This document shows, piece after piece, positions 33,264-46,710 of a stretch of 64,000 bases of DNA (positions are counted from its first letter, which is position 1; each line of letters opens with the position of its first letter). Source of the stretch: Sisyra terminalis (lineage: Eukaryota; Arthropoda; Insecta; Neuroptera; Sisyridae); assembly GCA_958496175.1 (NCBI GenBank), contig OY292274.1, positions 64,800,630 to 64,864,629 of the forward strand, read 5' to 3'. Under the pieces are notes generated by a model. That model ran no database searches. It was not told where the DNA came from and was given only the letters and a program-made list of their open reading frames with translations. The translations under genes and the position numbers were made by a program.

Positions 33264-36200
33264 ATGCTCCACATAAAAATGGATACCTCACTCCACCATA
33301 TTACAAGCTGTGTTGTCCCGATTGTAAACTGCAGTAGTCGGATGGGCGGTAAGACCAACATTAAACTAAAGGAATCGGATGAGCTTGTCGTGCCCGATTC
33401 AACCACTCCGCCAGAAAAGGAACGTATAAACTTTGAGGTCGGCGAAGACGTTCTATTAAAACACAAAGATGGACGATATTTTTTGGGGACAATTGTCGAC
33501 ATTGATTTTGCACGTGAACGATGCTTTCTACGCTTCGGAGACAACACGCAAAGTTGGTCGAGCGTCAAAGACTTGACGAAATTAAGCCGTCCCGACGAGG
33601 ACCACATGTGCGTTGTCTGCAAGAAATCGGCGCCGAAAGACAAGCACGAAATTACCATTTGTGATAAGTGTGGACGAGGATATCATAGCAAATGTCATCA
33701 GCCACACATCTCCGAAGACACTATCAGTAACGGTTCGTTATTCCTCTAGGCCTATTCCAGAATAAACATTCTAACTTGTTTTTGTTTCTAGGAGACTCGT
33801 GGGTGTGTAAAAAATGTGATGATAGCTGCATAGTTACTAGAAGTGGCAAGGATTTGAGTGCTCGGAAAAAAGAGTCGGCACCAACGATTAGAAAATTGTC
33901 GGCGACAACTACGCAGATTCCTCAAAAAAAATTGCCTGTCAGCAAAAGTGAATTGCCCTATGAGGTAAATTTAATGTTATAAACATATCGTTTAAAGTAC
34001 TCTAATTATAACAAAATTTGCAGCCTGATATACTAAATTGGGACAGCTACCACCGGGTTAACATGGAGCAAATCTACTGCTACTGTGGCCAAGCGGGCGA
34101 ATGGTTTACTCAAATGTTGCAATGTGGACGTTGCAAACAATGGTTTCACGAGAAATGTGTTCGCTGTTTAAAATATCCATTGTATTGTGGTGATAGGTTT
34201 GTGTTTTAAATATTATTTGAAGCATTCGGGTTGTAAACTTATTTAGGAATAACATGACGTAAAAGGAAGCAAACTTTTATGCATATAAAATTGTAAATCT
34301 CTGCGATAGAAACCGGGAATTGAGGATCCACTAATACATAGTAAAAATGATAGAAAAACGTACATTTTTGAAGGACTAATAGTACCTCGATTGGTGGCTC
34401 GAATCGCCATCTTAAGATTTTATGTATTATGATTTTAGTAAAATTATCCAAGATATAATTATAAATTTTAAAGATAGGGAGATGAAATATCATAACTACA
34501 ATTTTAGGGGCTTTTCTTACGAGTTCTACTTGTGCTTTAAAAGGGCTATAGTACCTCAATGTTATTCTTGGCTGCAATTGATTCACTATGACTAGCTCCT
34601 AGTTGACTAGTTAGGGGGACTATAAGCCAGAGCTAAGCAATCAAATAGGACCTGAAAGGCAATATATTATTTTTGTACGAAATAACAATTAAAATAATTC
34701 ATTTAATTATTTCTCCCTTATGGCTCTTTTTAACTACAAAGCAACCGCACGCCCGTCAAAACATATTAAATTTAAATTCTTTGCTTCTATTTTTCATGGT
34801 TTCTAAAAAATAATACACCCGAACGCCAAATTCAATTGAAAAAAAAAATAATATAATTACCGTAATTTTAGATTCTACGTTTTTGTGTGTTCAACCTGTA
34901 ATGATGGGAAGGAGTTTTTACGAAGACTTGAAATGAAATGGGTGGACTTGGTTCACCTAATGTTATTCAATCTCACTGCCTTTAACGCCAAGAAGTATTA
35001 CGATTTAGATACGGTTATTATTCCCTACGTAAACGATAATTGGCACGCTTTACAACTACCACCAAAGGTTTGTGTTTCAACTGAAATTGATTGTTGGATT
35101 TAACCGAGATTTGTTGTAGATTAATGATACGTCGAAATCAGAACGTCGTCAAACAATCCTAACAATTCTAACAAGTAATAGAAACCGATTTAAGTGTGGT
35201 CGGGAAATTAAAAAGCGAACGACTATTTGGGGATTGCGTGTTCGTTTGCCACCTCCGGCACCTTGCGTTACGTTGCCGTCAGAAGGACCAGTAACTGAAG
35301 ACGAGCTCAAAGAACGATGGCATGGCAATCGTAGATTGCAATTCTTACCACAAATTGAGTAAGTTCTGTCTTATCAAATGTAAAGTTGTTAATTTCTTTA
35401 ACGAGTTAACTAGTTTGTTATTATTGTGAATAGCAATAAAGCGAGGCGGTAGTTTTTGTTGAAGTTTAAACATCAACAATGGGGAGTGGTTACTTACAAA
35501 TAAGCCATCAGGATATTTTAATTTTCTAGAACTTTTAAGCGTAATTTAATGATTGGTTTATTTTTTTAAGGAAATCCGAAGATGTTAAAACTCCGGGGTC
35601 CAATATGGTCGTACCGGTGGATACAACAATGCTCGATTTGATGATGGGCACCAACTACTTTGCGCAATCCGATTCTGAGTCTTTGTGTTCCAGTCCCGAG
35701 ACGGACGATAAAATTGGCACCGAATCAAGTTTCGAGTCAACCATGGCTCAGACGCGATCTTCCTTCGAAGGTGGTGGCTTTGTGAAACGAAGTGTTCCTT
35801 TTCCCGAAACATATAATGAAAATCTGCGGCGCAAGAAAACTATTAGTGGTAAACGTGAAAAGACTCTGTTGCGACGTCAAAAACGAAAATTTTGTATAAA
35901 GAAAAACGATACGGAAAAAAAATTCACTCGAAAGTTACGATATAGACCATCGCATGTATTAGTGAATGAATCGAATGAAGATGATTCAGTTGTGAACAAA
36001 AGTGATGTTAGCTTTCCACCTACGCCTCCGACGTCTGTGTCGGCTCCGCCGACGCCGCCGGCCACCAGCTCCAACGTTCCTCAATCAGCCCTGTCGGAAG
36101 TCTCTTCCGATGGAATTTCCAACACGGAACCAAAATTCCGGCCGATTTGTGATCCATTTTCGATAGAATCAAGCCAATCGTCGAATTTAATCAAATCAAA

Positions 36201-36930
36201 CATTTGTAAGAACTCCGACTTTGATGTGTCGCACACAAATATTTCTTTGGAGTCCAACACGCCTTGTGATACATCCGGTGATGAAACATCTTCAAAAAGT
36301 ACCTTAGATCTCATTATTCCACCTCCGAAAGATTTCAAGGGTAAAAACAACCCGTTTCACAATTTACCGAAAGACGCGACAAACAAACGAGAAAAAAGTC
36401 CTGAAATTACCTCAACCAAAAGCGTATCACTGCCTCTATCTCTAAATCCTGTCATTCCTGTAGTGAGAACACTAAAGCGTCAATTGAGCGAAAAAGACAT
36501 TTTTATCGGACCAAATGGTGAAGTGAAACGTCGTAGATTTCGACGAAATCGGAACGCGTTACTTCACGCCCAAACTGTTGTTAGTAAAACCGCGGCCGTT
36601 GTTCCAGCGCGAAATTTACGCTCGAACGTTCAGCCGATAGCGAATTGCGTTGATTATGCATTGAATGGACGGCGATTGCGGCAACGGCAAGATAAGGCCG
36701 CCGAGGCGGCCAGCACCTCCACGAGCAAAGCTAGCAGCAGTGTTCCTAGCAGTCCGGTGAAATCGGAGACCAACCTCGACGATTTGAAAAGTTCGGTTAA
36801 CATTTATTTCGGTGCGGTCAACCGAATAGCGTCCGGTGAAAAGTTCACGGTTCGAGCCAGTCGTATTGGTCCTGAAGGTAAATTACAATATTTGATTGAA
36901 TGGGAAGGACATGATCAATCGGTTTCTTGA
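33264..36930 (+). CDS. Pcl: Polycomb-like (PHF1/MTF2/PHF19 family), PRC2 accessory protein
   Basis: Pcl is a chromatin protein that helps PRC2 find and methylate histone H3K27. Coding exons are 33264-33732, 33792-33964, 34024-34196, 34872-35067, 35120-35358 and 35571-36930, giving 869 residues. Domains in order: Tudor (about 55-108, [15 protein letters not shown]); PHD1 (about 114-166, CVVCKK...[12 protein letters not shown]...SWVCKKC); PHD2 (about 230-282, [20 protein letters not shown]); and the winged-helix/extended-homology region ([20 protein letters not shown] to [13 protein letters not shown]). A long serine/proline-rich linker leads to the C-terminal module [19 protein letters not shown], which in PHF1 binds SUZ12. 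All splice phases close. In the Tudor domain the aromatic cage is incomplete: H67 stands where vertebrate PHF1 has its key tryptophan. ATG 33264 directly follows an in-frame stop. Confidence 0.95.
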
Positions 36931-39900
36931 CATTGCTATTTGTAATTTAAAAAAAAACACTTATGTGGTTGAAGCCTTTTTTAAAAAAAAGCATAATTTA
37001 CATCACGTATACGATGTAATTTTATGTCGTGAGTTTTAGTTTTTATTATGTTTCTATTATCAATATTTCTGTACATTTTTACTAGGATATTGAAAATATT
37101 TTCACAATTATTTTAAACACAAGGGACAGAGAATGGAGTTAAGAAGTAAGTGAAAAGCCCCAAAAAGAAAATTGCAGTACTTTTATTTTGCAATTTCTTT
37201 TGATCCCTGCTGCGTTTTAATGTTAAACAAAAAAATACGAGAGAATGGAAAATATTCAAGGAGGAATTTAAACACAATTTTTTATGCCTTTTTCAGCACA
37301 AATATATTAACTTTTAGTACGTAAAAGCTTTTGTAAAATTTGAACTTAACTATGATAGCGCTTTTAGCAGCTATCATTGACGTCACTGTTTTAAAGTACA
37401 ATGAATAATGTAAGCTCTGCAAAATGTAGAGCTCTTATCAAATACCTAATATCCAATTAGAATTGGAAAATGAATTAAAATCAGTGTACATAATGAAGAG
37501 CTTAACGTATTATCATTAAGAGTATTCAATTAGTATCGTCGAAGATCCTTAAAAGGTTGAATACCCAAATTCACTTGAATTATTGATGATTTTTTATGAA
37601 TAATTTCCATTCTCGTATATTTTTCTTGAAAATTAAATATGTAACCCATTGCCTTTAACACAAAGGATTTAAGCTTATGGGAAAGTACCTCAAGTAATTT
37701 TCAAAATTGCAGCGTTTAGTAAAACTTGCTTAGCTTTTAACTTACAATTAAAGCTCTAGCTGTAAGTCGGCGTCTTCAATTGATTGATTAAATATTTAGC
37801 GAAAATTTACCAATTTCATTTGGGTGTCGGATTTTTTTTCAATACTACCAAAAGCTAAGAATCACAAGAACAGGTTCGATCGAATCAAAAAAATAATAAT
37901 ACGCAGATTCAAAATTTAATTATCGGTTCTCTTTTTGTATTTATTTGAAAGTTTCGATTTTTGGAAACGATATAAGTCTAGTCATTGTGAAGAGAGGATC
38001 TTTCTATTCGTTTAATTCCCAAAAAAAATAAAATAAAAATAAAATAGTTACGATTTCTAAGTGTGAAAAAAGTTTGTTCCTTTTTGTGGGAAAATTAAGA
38101 ATCTCAATGAAACGATTATCCTTTTGACTTGATCACTTTGTTCTTGGAGAATTCGAGAGGAAAACTTTCAGCAGTTTGAATTAGGCAGGGCAAGTGGGAT
38201 TTTTATGGGGCGTGGGACCAGAATCTACTTCCAAATCCTTTGCTTCCAGGAATTATGTCATCTAAACGTACCTTGTGCCAGCTTTTGGTATTAAGTGCAA
38301 TTTGGATCAAGAAACACTTTTGAAAATCGCAAGATTGAAAATAAATCAAATTACAAAACTTTCAAGGCAATAATCCAACGGGGTAACAAATAAAATAAGA
38401 ACTTTTGGGATGCTTAATTAATTATCATTGTCATTGTTATAATTTAGGATTCTTATTTCAATTTATACCGATTTGCCCTTAGTTAAACTGCTTTTGGTTT
38501 CCTCTCGATAAATGAAAGATAAATCATTGATTTATTTTTTTATGTTTTAATTTTTATTAATTCTTATTTGATAAGTAGTCTACATTATTAATTGAAATAA
38601 GGCTGAAACGTATAAAATTTTTGCTGGTATTTAATCAACGTATGATGTAACGGGATGATTATGTAAGTATATTATATACATGTGAAAGAAGGGAAAAATT
38701 ACAAGTTAACTTGTATTTATGTTGTAAAAGTAATTATTATTAACTAGAGATGAGCAATAGTTTGGCTATAACTTGGTAATTCAATGCATATTTTTTTTAC
38801 TAATATAAATAACACAGCAATAATTCAATGTGCTAGCACAGTTTTGAGTCAACACTTAAGTGCAACTTTAAAGGTTTTATCGAAAGTAGTTGGTTTTTTT
38901 GATTACAACTTTCGGATGGAATGGGCAGTGCCCATTGTTCAATCTACAAATGAGTTATAACTCATTGACTCATCTCTATTATTAACCAATTTACTTATGA
39001 GTTAAGTTACACGTGTTTTAAATATATATGTTAGTTAATTTAAATTCAATTTTGGAACTGATTTGATAATTTAAGATATATAACTATTACAATTTATTAT
39101 TATTATTATTATTTATTAAAATAATCGGAATTGTTATCATTAGTAACATTAAAATTACGACTGAATTATTAAATCAAGATTTAATGATTAGGAGAGAAGA
39201 TAAGAACAGCTCTTATACTGCCCTATAAGCCACACGTTATATTATTATTCCGAGTTTCTACAGAGTTGATATTTGGGTGAGAATACTACTGTCATACAAT
39301 CGGTACCCGACTAATATTAGATGGTATTCTCGCGTATATCACAACTGTGTGGAAAATCGGGTTTATTATTATTATGTTGTTTTGAAAATTTGCATTTTGT
39401 ATGTATATTTATATTGATTGGTTTAATGGAACAAATATTTGCCAATATTTAGGAAATGTTCTTGTATTAATAATGTATAACTCTTGTCGGATAGTCCAAC
39501 TGTTCAACTTAGGCTAATTTTGAATTCTGGGCCTTTTGGTGGACTGTTTGGTTTGAAATGAAGAAGTAATTGGAATGGGAACGTTTTATATGATTAAAAA
39601 ATTGTTTATACGAAAAAAAATGAATTAAACGGTCAGTGGATGGATAGTATTGATCGATTTGGATGAAAAATGGTTGATTTATGGCGCTTACGCAAAATGG
39701 CTAAACTAATGAATTAAATCATTTCTGATTGGACTTTTTTGGTCTTTGTAATATAGATATCGATTAAGACAATTTTGTGCTTTTATTCTTTTGCAAAACG
39801 TTAGTTAGGTTTCATTCTTTGGGCATTTTAATAATTATGTTTAATTGCTGCTGTGAAATTTATGTTTTTTTTTTCGTAATTATATTCTGTTTTTTTTTTT

Positions 39901-40517
39901 AGATGTTAAAATGGTAGAGAGAAGAAATGAAGTCTTTGGAGACTTGACAAACTAATTTTTCACCATAACACAGGGTACTTAAAACATTTTTTTATTGATT
40001 GAAAAGCGAAACAACGAAATATATACAAATTTTTCAAACGACTCATATTTTTGCTTGTAAAACTAATATTTAAGTGTCTACTCATTTTTTAACTCTACTG
40101 CCATTAATTTTTTTACTGTAAATAGATACACGACTTGTCGCTAATGTGTAAAGGAAGGACGATTACAAACTTGCTCTACTCTTTTTTTTTTTTATTATTT
40201 TTAAAGCCAAATTCCAATGACTGATGTGAGAACTAGTCGACGGAATAGGTTTAATTTCTTTTCTAGCGAATAAATTATGTCGAACATTCCTGTTGAATCA
40301 TCAAAAGAAGAAAAACAATGTTTGAGGAGATGATTTTTTGATGTTTTTAATATTCCAAAAATTAATGAAAAGGTGAAGATAAAATTAATGTGTAGAATAT
40401 GTTAAGGTTTTTTCAAAAAAAAAAAATCCAACTCGAGTAAAACTGTATATTTACAATTATGTAATAAATAAAAAATGAAAAATAAAATGAATGTAATTTC
40501 TTTTTGATTTTTTTGAG
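36931..40517. other. Region between convergent Polycomb-like and ODAD3 genes
   Basis: 3.6 kb of AT-rich DNA that must hold the Pcl 3' UTR and the short ODAD3 3' UTR. AATAAA motifs cluster near 40464-40486, next to the ODAD3 end. A microsatellite of ATT units lies at about 39093-39118. A long imperfect hairpin at 39260-39350 is listed separately. No ORF or known transposon was recognised. Confidence 0.5.
39260..39350 (+). ncRNA. miRNA-precursor-like hairpin
   Basis: About 91 nt fold into one long imperfect stem. Bases 39277-39288 pair with 39322-39333 over 12 bp with two wobble pairs. After a small internal loop the stem continues: 39268-39272 with 39336-39340, 39264-39267 with 39343-39346, and 39260-39262 with 39348-39350. 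The tip is a short stem 39300-39303/39307-39310. Size, small bulges and a single loop match animal pre-miRNAs. I do not recognise either arm as a known miRNA, and a small inverted-repeat transposon is a fair alternative. The opposite strand would fold similarly. Confidence 0.3.
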
Positions 40518-43500
40518 TTATTTGCGAATGGGAAGTTGAATGCGGTATGGTTTTCGGCGAGATTTCACGTCGACGATTAGTTGAGCCTGACGTTTTAGGT
40601 ATCCGCGGGACGGAACTTCTTCCTCGTCGTCGGAACCTAAAGACATAAAGAAAGATTGGTTGAAATTAATTTAAAGTAAAATCTATGAAATTTTCATGGA
40701 AATATTAGATCTAAATCCAACTCCATCGTTCATTGGAAGTCTAGGACCCTTGAACTGTAATTCCAGTTTTTTCCACTTTAGTAAATTGTAGAATCAACCC
40801 TTTCCTTTTAACGCTTAGACTACATTCGTAAACTTTGTACACTAAATTTTGAATCACTTACCTATTTTCTGTTTTATTTCTGGTCAGAGACCTTTTATAA
40901 AGCACTTTGGAAAGATGAAGGTTTTAAGTGTCATATTTTTCAATTTGTACTTAACAAAGAAGAAAATTTGCCTTAGATATTTTATGGACGACCCGTAAGT
41001 TCTTGGTAGTTTGCAAATAATCTATTTTCGTTGGACGAAGTCATATTTTTTAGGTAACATAGAAACTAATTATTTAGATTTTAGTAAACCCAGCAGACTT
41101 TGTGGAAATATTAGACGTTCAACCTAAATCCAACTCCATTGTTAATTGGAAGTCTAGAACCCTTGAACTGTAGTTCCACTTTAGTAAATTGTAGAAGTGA
41201 TCCTTTATTTTAACGCTTAGACTAGATTCGTAAACTTTGTACACTAAATTTTGAATCACTTACCTATTTTCTGTTTTATTTTTGGCCAGAGATCTTTTAT
41301 AAAGCACTTTGGAAAGATGAAGGTTTTAAGTTTCATATTTCTCAATTTTGCCCTAGATAATTTATGAACGACCCTTAAGTTCTTGGTAGCTTACAAATAA
41401 TGTATTTTTGCTGGACGAAGACGTAGAAACTATTTAGATTTTAGTAAACTCAGCAGAATTGACAAGATTTTTTGTATGATTTGGATATCCGTTCATGTTT
41501 AACACTTTAAATGAACCTCAATCAGACTTTACTAGTTTGAAAGTACTAGAGATTAGGATTACCAGGAATCGTCGGAGGTGGTGGAGTTGTAATCGGCATT
41601 CCCGTCATTGGAAGCGGCGATTTTGATGTCAAAACTGTATACGAAGGTGGACATGCAATTGTGTCTTTCATCATTGGCTGAACCGAAGAGTATTCTTGAT
41701 TGGGCTCCATTTCATCAAGAACGCTATCCTGTTCGGGCTCTTCAGTTTGAGAATACAGCATGAGGAGTCGATCGGAAAAGAGTTGCAAAAGATCCAAAGT
41801 GGTTTCCGAGCTAGCTACAGGTTCTTCGACGGCTTCGCCTGTTTCCGAATCGTGGATACACCGAAGAGTCACGCAAAGATCGCGTAAGCTGGCACTGATG
41901 GTATTCAATGCTTTGTAGTTGGTTTCAATTTTGTCTTGATGTTGCTGAAGACGGATTTTCTGCTCGTCAATTTCGGAAATCGTACGTTTTACATTTTCAT
42001 CGTGCCTAGAGAACCAGAAACGAATACATTTTTTAATAAAAGAAAGAAATTTTAAGGAAACCATACTCGTCTTTATCCTTATTTTCCGTAAATTTAAACA
42101 ATTCCAATTCGTCCAGCATTCGTAATTTCTTTTTTTCCAATTTAACTTTGCTGTCTTCGGCCATTTTTCGCAGTCGGGAAAGTCTTTCTAGCGTTTCTCG
42201 TTGGTCTTTGAATCGTTCTAAGACTTCAGTGATGGTAAGTGCACCTGGAATAACAAGTTTATGATTTGATTTATTCGGTCGTGGGTGAAGTTGTAGTAGG
42301 TACCGGTGGCTTCTTTGAGTTTTTCGAATGATGCTTCCATGGCGGCGTTTTCTTCGGCGAAGTTATCCTCTTCGTTTTCGCTGTCGCCGTGGTCGGACGC
42401 TTCGCTAGGGGGGCGCGCCGGGGCGCGCGTCGATTGTTGAATAATACGACGCTCCATTTGCACCAGCTGCTGGTGGCGGGCGTTGACGCGACGCCGGCAT
42501 TCAATGATTTGTTCTTCGCGAAGTTTACTCGTGGTCAAAGCCTCTTGTTGTTCGTGTTCCAACGTGCGAAGAACATCATCTCGCATCGCTAAGGCCTCCT
42601 TATTGATTTTCTTCACCGAAAAAAAATCGGTGAATATTTTAAACTTAAAAAACGCAAAGAAATACCTTAAGTTGTTTAATCTCTTTTTCTTGTTGTTTCG
42701 TGGATTCCTCGAGTTGTTTGAGGACATTTTCAAATCGGACACTATCAGAAGTTAGACTATCCTTGATCAAGCGGTATTTTCGGCGGATTAATTTGGCCTC
42801 GTTGCATTGTATTTCCATGCGATGAATTTCGGTTTCCAAAGCTGTGGCTTTCTGGGGTTTATCAAAATGTGCAAATTAAAGAAAAAGATGTAGAAATGTT
42901 TTAATGGTTTTCCATACTTTGCTGGTCGTACTTTCTGGAAGTGCTGGCTTTTCTGCCAGTGAATTTTCTTCCGGAACTTTTGAGAGTAAATCTTCATATC
43001 TTTTTATTAACAACTTCAATTGGTCGTCTTTCTAAAAGAGAAAATAATTTGAAATTTAATTGATATGTAATTAGTGTTGCCTTTAGAAAATCTAAGGTCC
43101 TAGAATGAATTGGTTGGTAACTTTTTGTCACTGTAATACTAGTAAGCGTCTTGAGGCTACTGTGTCCATGGTAAATCTGGTCCTACATAAAATCATACTT
43201 TTTTAGTTTCGTATCGAAAAATGTCGAGCTTTTTCCGCAAGTCGATGACTTTGAAGTCGAGATTTTCGAGTGTTTTTTCTTGGCTTCGGTCTGAGACATA
43301 GGGCAGGCCTTCGGCCATTTGCAATGGTAAGTCTTTGTCGTCGATGGTACCACGAGCTTGTTTCAAGGCAAATAAAAGCTCGGCGATTTCGCGCTTTAGC
43401 CGCAAAATTGTATCGGCATTGGCTTTCCGCTCAGTATCGCAAGCCTCGAACAGTGCTTTACGTTGGCCCTCTACGAAAATTATCCCATTAAAATATAATC

Positions 43501-43670
43501 CTCGACCTGGATTCTTTTTGAGAAAAGTTACCTGAAAGTTGGATTTTCTTTTTGATCTCGAAGATTTCTTTGTTGACACGGGATAGTGAGTTGTCGGGCT
43601 CTTCGCCCGTTTTGCACACGTGGACGCTTTTGGGCGCATTTTCCACGTCGTTTTTTTCGGAGAGATCCAT
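40518..43670 (-). CDS. ODAD3: ODAD3/CCDC151-like outer dynein arm docking complex subunit
   Basis: ODAD3 is a coiled-coil protein that helps dock outer dynein arms on axonemal microtubules in motile cilia and, in insects, sperm flagella. Eight exons, high to low: 43670-43532, 43470-43199, 43031-42918, 42851-42666, 42610-42304, 42244-42067, 42005-41563 and 40636-40518, giving 585 residues (human CCDC151 is about 595). Nearly all of residues 30-480 read as coiled coil (TILRLKREIAELLFALKQA, KLRKKLDIF-type heptads, EQIIECRRRVNARHQQLVQM). The family motif region is ASFEKLKEATGALTITEVLE, joined across intron 5. An acidic insert (SENEEDNFAEENAA) and a proline-rich stretch near 530-546 follow. The end is basic (RGYLKRQAQLIVDVKSRRKP). 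CCDC63/CCDC114 relatives share the KxATG motif, so the exact paralogue is less certain than the family. Intron 7 holds a direct duplication. Confidence 0.85.
40697..41466. repeat. Tandem duplication of about 400 bp inside ODAD3 intron 7
   Basis: Copy 1 (about 40697-41100) and copy 2 (about 41103-41466) are direct, diverged copies. Shared landmarks include CTAAATCCAACTCCAT, GAATCACTTACCTATTTTCT and AAGCACTTTGGAAAGATGAA. Copy 2 has small deletions. No coding capacity is seen. Confidence 0.8.
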
Positions 43671-45269
43671 TGGAAGTTATCCCTGATTTAAATAAGATTT
43701 TCAATAGAAAAAGAAGAGTTAATGAGATTTTGAAGATTAAAACGGTAAGTTGGGTAAGTTTCTTGATCCTTTATCAAATAATCTAATAGATTTTGATGGA
43801 AAGAAATTTATTTTGAACAATTAATCTATATGAAATAATGTTATCTTGAAACCAATCTTCAACTAAATCATCATGAGAAACAATTAATATAAAAGCCGTT
43901 GGACGTTGTCAATGATGTCGCGCATCTTGAGCGTCATTTTGGGCTCTATAATTATCATCGCGGCCCATATAATTACCACATTTGCTGCTTAAAAGGGAAA
44001 CCTTTACACTAATGACGATGCTTTTAAGTTCTTTTTTTCTAGTTCGGGTCAAAATTCTCAAATTTTCTCTTCCTGCCATTCAGATGGGAAATTGTGGCAG
44101 TCCACAAATGATACTAAAATTAAATCATAATTCAGTCTAACGTCAATGAAGTTTTAATTGTTCAACGAAAATTAAACCCCTAAGGGAATTCTTTTGAGAA
44201 AAAAAAAGCGAGGCATTAAATTCTTTCACAGAATAATTAAAAATAATTCACTTAATATCTTAATCATTGGTAAATGAAACTAATAATTTCAACTATAACT
44301 GAACATTTTTTTAGATTAAGGAAAAGTTAAAACTTCAGAAACATTATTAATACTAATGATCTCCATCGTAAGACGTGTACAAGTCGAAAATTTCTCATGA
44401 TACTTTTGGAAAGTAAAACTTGGCTATTTTTGCTGATAAATTAATGAAAAAAAATGTAGTATTAATAATTATTATATATTTTAAAAGATGAAAGATATAA
44501 TTAATATTTCCTTTGTTTGGAAATTAAGATTGTACTTATAACCGTTAATTATTTTTTTTTTACTTAAATTAAAGATGTTTGTTCTAAATTTTTGCAATTT
44601 ATAAATTCTATGAAATCTCGAAATATATTTTTAACAATACACATACTTGGGATATTGTTATTCACATGATAAAAAAAAATGTGCATGAAATTATGTAAAT
44701 CGGGAAGAAATATAAATGTGTTATGTAAAAGTATTGCATTTAATTAGCATAAAAATGATTGTTTTAATTAATTATTGTATATACCTACCGACTTGAATAT
44801 GTGAGTATAATGGTCTTGGATTTTGTAATTAGACACAACAGTTGCAACTAATCAATCCGAAGTGTTAAGCTGGGAAAATTACTTGCTAGTATAAGGTTGG
44901 GTAAATATTGATGCAATTGGGCGAGGGTTATTGATTTAATAAAGAGTGGTAGTTGCTAGTAACCATTACATAATTCTTCTGGAATTTTTCAGGAGATATC
45001 TCCAACAAATTGTTCCTCAGCTTTAAGGATTAGAATATTTTATATACAATAAGTTTACATATTTAAGAAGCATCCAAAGACGGAAAATCAATTAAGGAAA
45101 TTAAAGAGAAGAAGAATCTTGAAATCAATCTTGCATCAATTGAAAAATTGATGCTTTAAACTCCAGAAGGAGTCGCTAGAATGTTAGGTGTGGAATGTAG
45201 CATTGTATAAATTGGACACCTGAACATGTTGGAAAAGAAAAAAGCGCATATAGAGTTTCAAATGTGGAA

Positions 45270-45490
45270 GTATTAAAAAGAATCAACGAAGTATGAATCG
45301 TAAGAATTGCCAATTTGATGGATCACATTTTGGGAGGAAAAGGACTCATATTGGGATTTTTCTTCCATAAAACGGAAGATGAATTGAAATCTTGAACTTA
45401 TTACAACGAGGAGTGAACCATCCCAATTTAAAGAATCTTGCCAGGGATAGAGGAAGTTGGAAGGATGAATTCAACCCCACGGGAAACTTA
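45270..45490 (+). mobile_element. Decayed non-LTR reverse transcriptase C-terminal relic, second copy
   Basis: The frame VLKRINEV, a stop, then DHILGGKGLIL parallels the relic at 13516-13735. Downstream nucleotides also match (TCCCAATTTAAAGAATCTTG, AATTCAACC, CGGGAAACT). At least two stop codons interrupt the frame. Confidence 0.5.
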
Positions 45491-46545
45491 CTATTAAGAA
45501 CTAAATAAAAAAAGCAGTAGGAAATTTCGTTAAATAGGAAACTTTAATCTTTGGCAGATTGTGGAAAAGATAGACATGGAAATAAAGTACATAATGAAAT
45601 GTTAATATAAATATTAATTATATTTTAGTTACTACAGCTATTTCCTTTGCCCAAACTACCAGGTAAAGTGCATAAGACCAAGGACATAGTCAACACTTGG
45701 TTAATTGAAGGATAATTTAAAAAAATATATATCACAATGTATATAAATAAAGAAAAATATGTTCCATAGGGGCACCTTTGTCTAAATGAAGATTCATAGT
45801 GATTGCACAATTCCCAGAGGATATGAAACCATTCCAACCAAAGTTAATTAGGACCAAATTTAATACTGTAGGCACTTATCGGCTGGGTCGATAGTGTAGG
45901 CCAGGTTTTCTAAAAAAAAGGGGATTTATGAAAAATAAAGTTTAATATCATAGCGTTTTGGTATTTAGCGTTATTGAAAAAATGAATGATGGGGGACCCG
46001 AACTGGCGAGGGCTGCAGGCTACTGAGTAAATTAGCCCCTGAAGTGGATTCTGGATCCACTTTGCCCAACCGGATGGATTTATCCTAACTAAATCCAGAT
46101 ACATTACAATAAATAAATCGCACAGTATTTCTACAAGAAAACATAAAACCTAGTATTGGTTCCTTTCATAAGAATAAATCAACATATTAATCCATACTTC
46201 TCCCCAGAAAAACTTCAGAACAATCAGAACATTACTTTGATATTGGTGAACTAGTTAATTACAACATTTCGGTCAATTTGATCGTTTTAAGATTCGCTTG
46301 TTTAGAAGATTTGGTGACGAAATCTACAACACTAATTCGGGGCCTGGATAGACTCTGGTCTGCTGGAATTACCAAATAAAATCCTGGAGCAAATAATAAG
46401 GAGAAAAATTCTTAAGGTCTAGGAAAAATATTTGAAAAGACACCATGCAAAAGTTTTAAACTAAGGAAAGAAGGAAATCAAAAATATATATTCTGAGAAA
46501 ACATCTCCAGACTATGAGGATAAATACTGGAGTAAGTATAGTGCA

Positions 46546-46710
46546 TGCAGGAAATGTATAGAAAGAGAAGATACTTTCCCTCGTTTTATTTCGCAGCCCG
46601 GTCTTCACTTCTTAGGGCATGAGCTGAGAATTGTGGAAACCATCCACAGAGACCCAATAGACCGTTTCCTTAAATTTATCGCAGAAGCCAGTAAGACCAA
46701 CTGGAACTAG
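46546..46710 (+). mobile_element. Non-LTR retrotransposon ORF end with CCHC-like zinc-binding remnant
   Basis: A 54-codon frame ends in TAG at 46708-46710. It reads CRKCIEREDTFPRFISQPGL, then FLGHELRIVE and DRFLKFIAEASKTNWN. The pattern CxxC...EDT..F.....P...LG...........FLKFI...W matches the C-terminal end of several insect non-LTR reverse transcriptases, where H and C residues normally complete the zinc site. Both are lost here (PRF, QPG). The upstream region is broken by stops, so this is a pseudogene. Confidence 0.55.
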
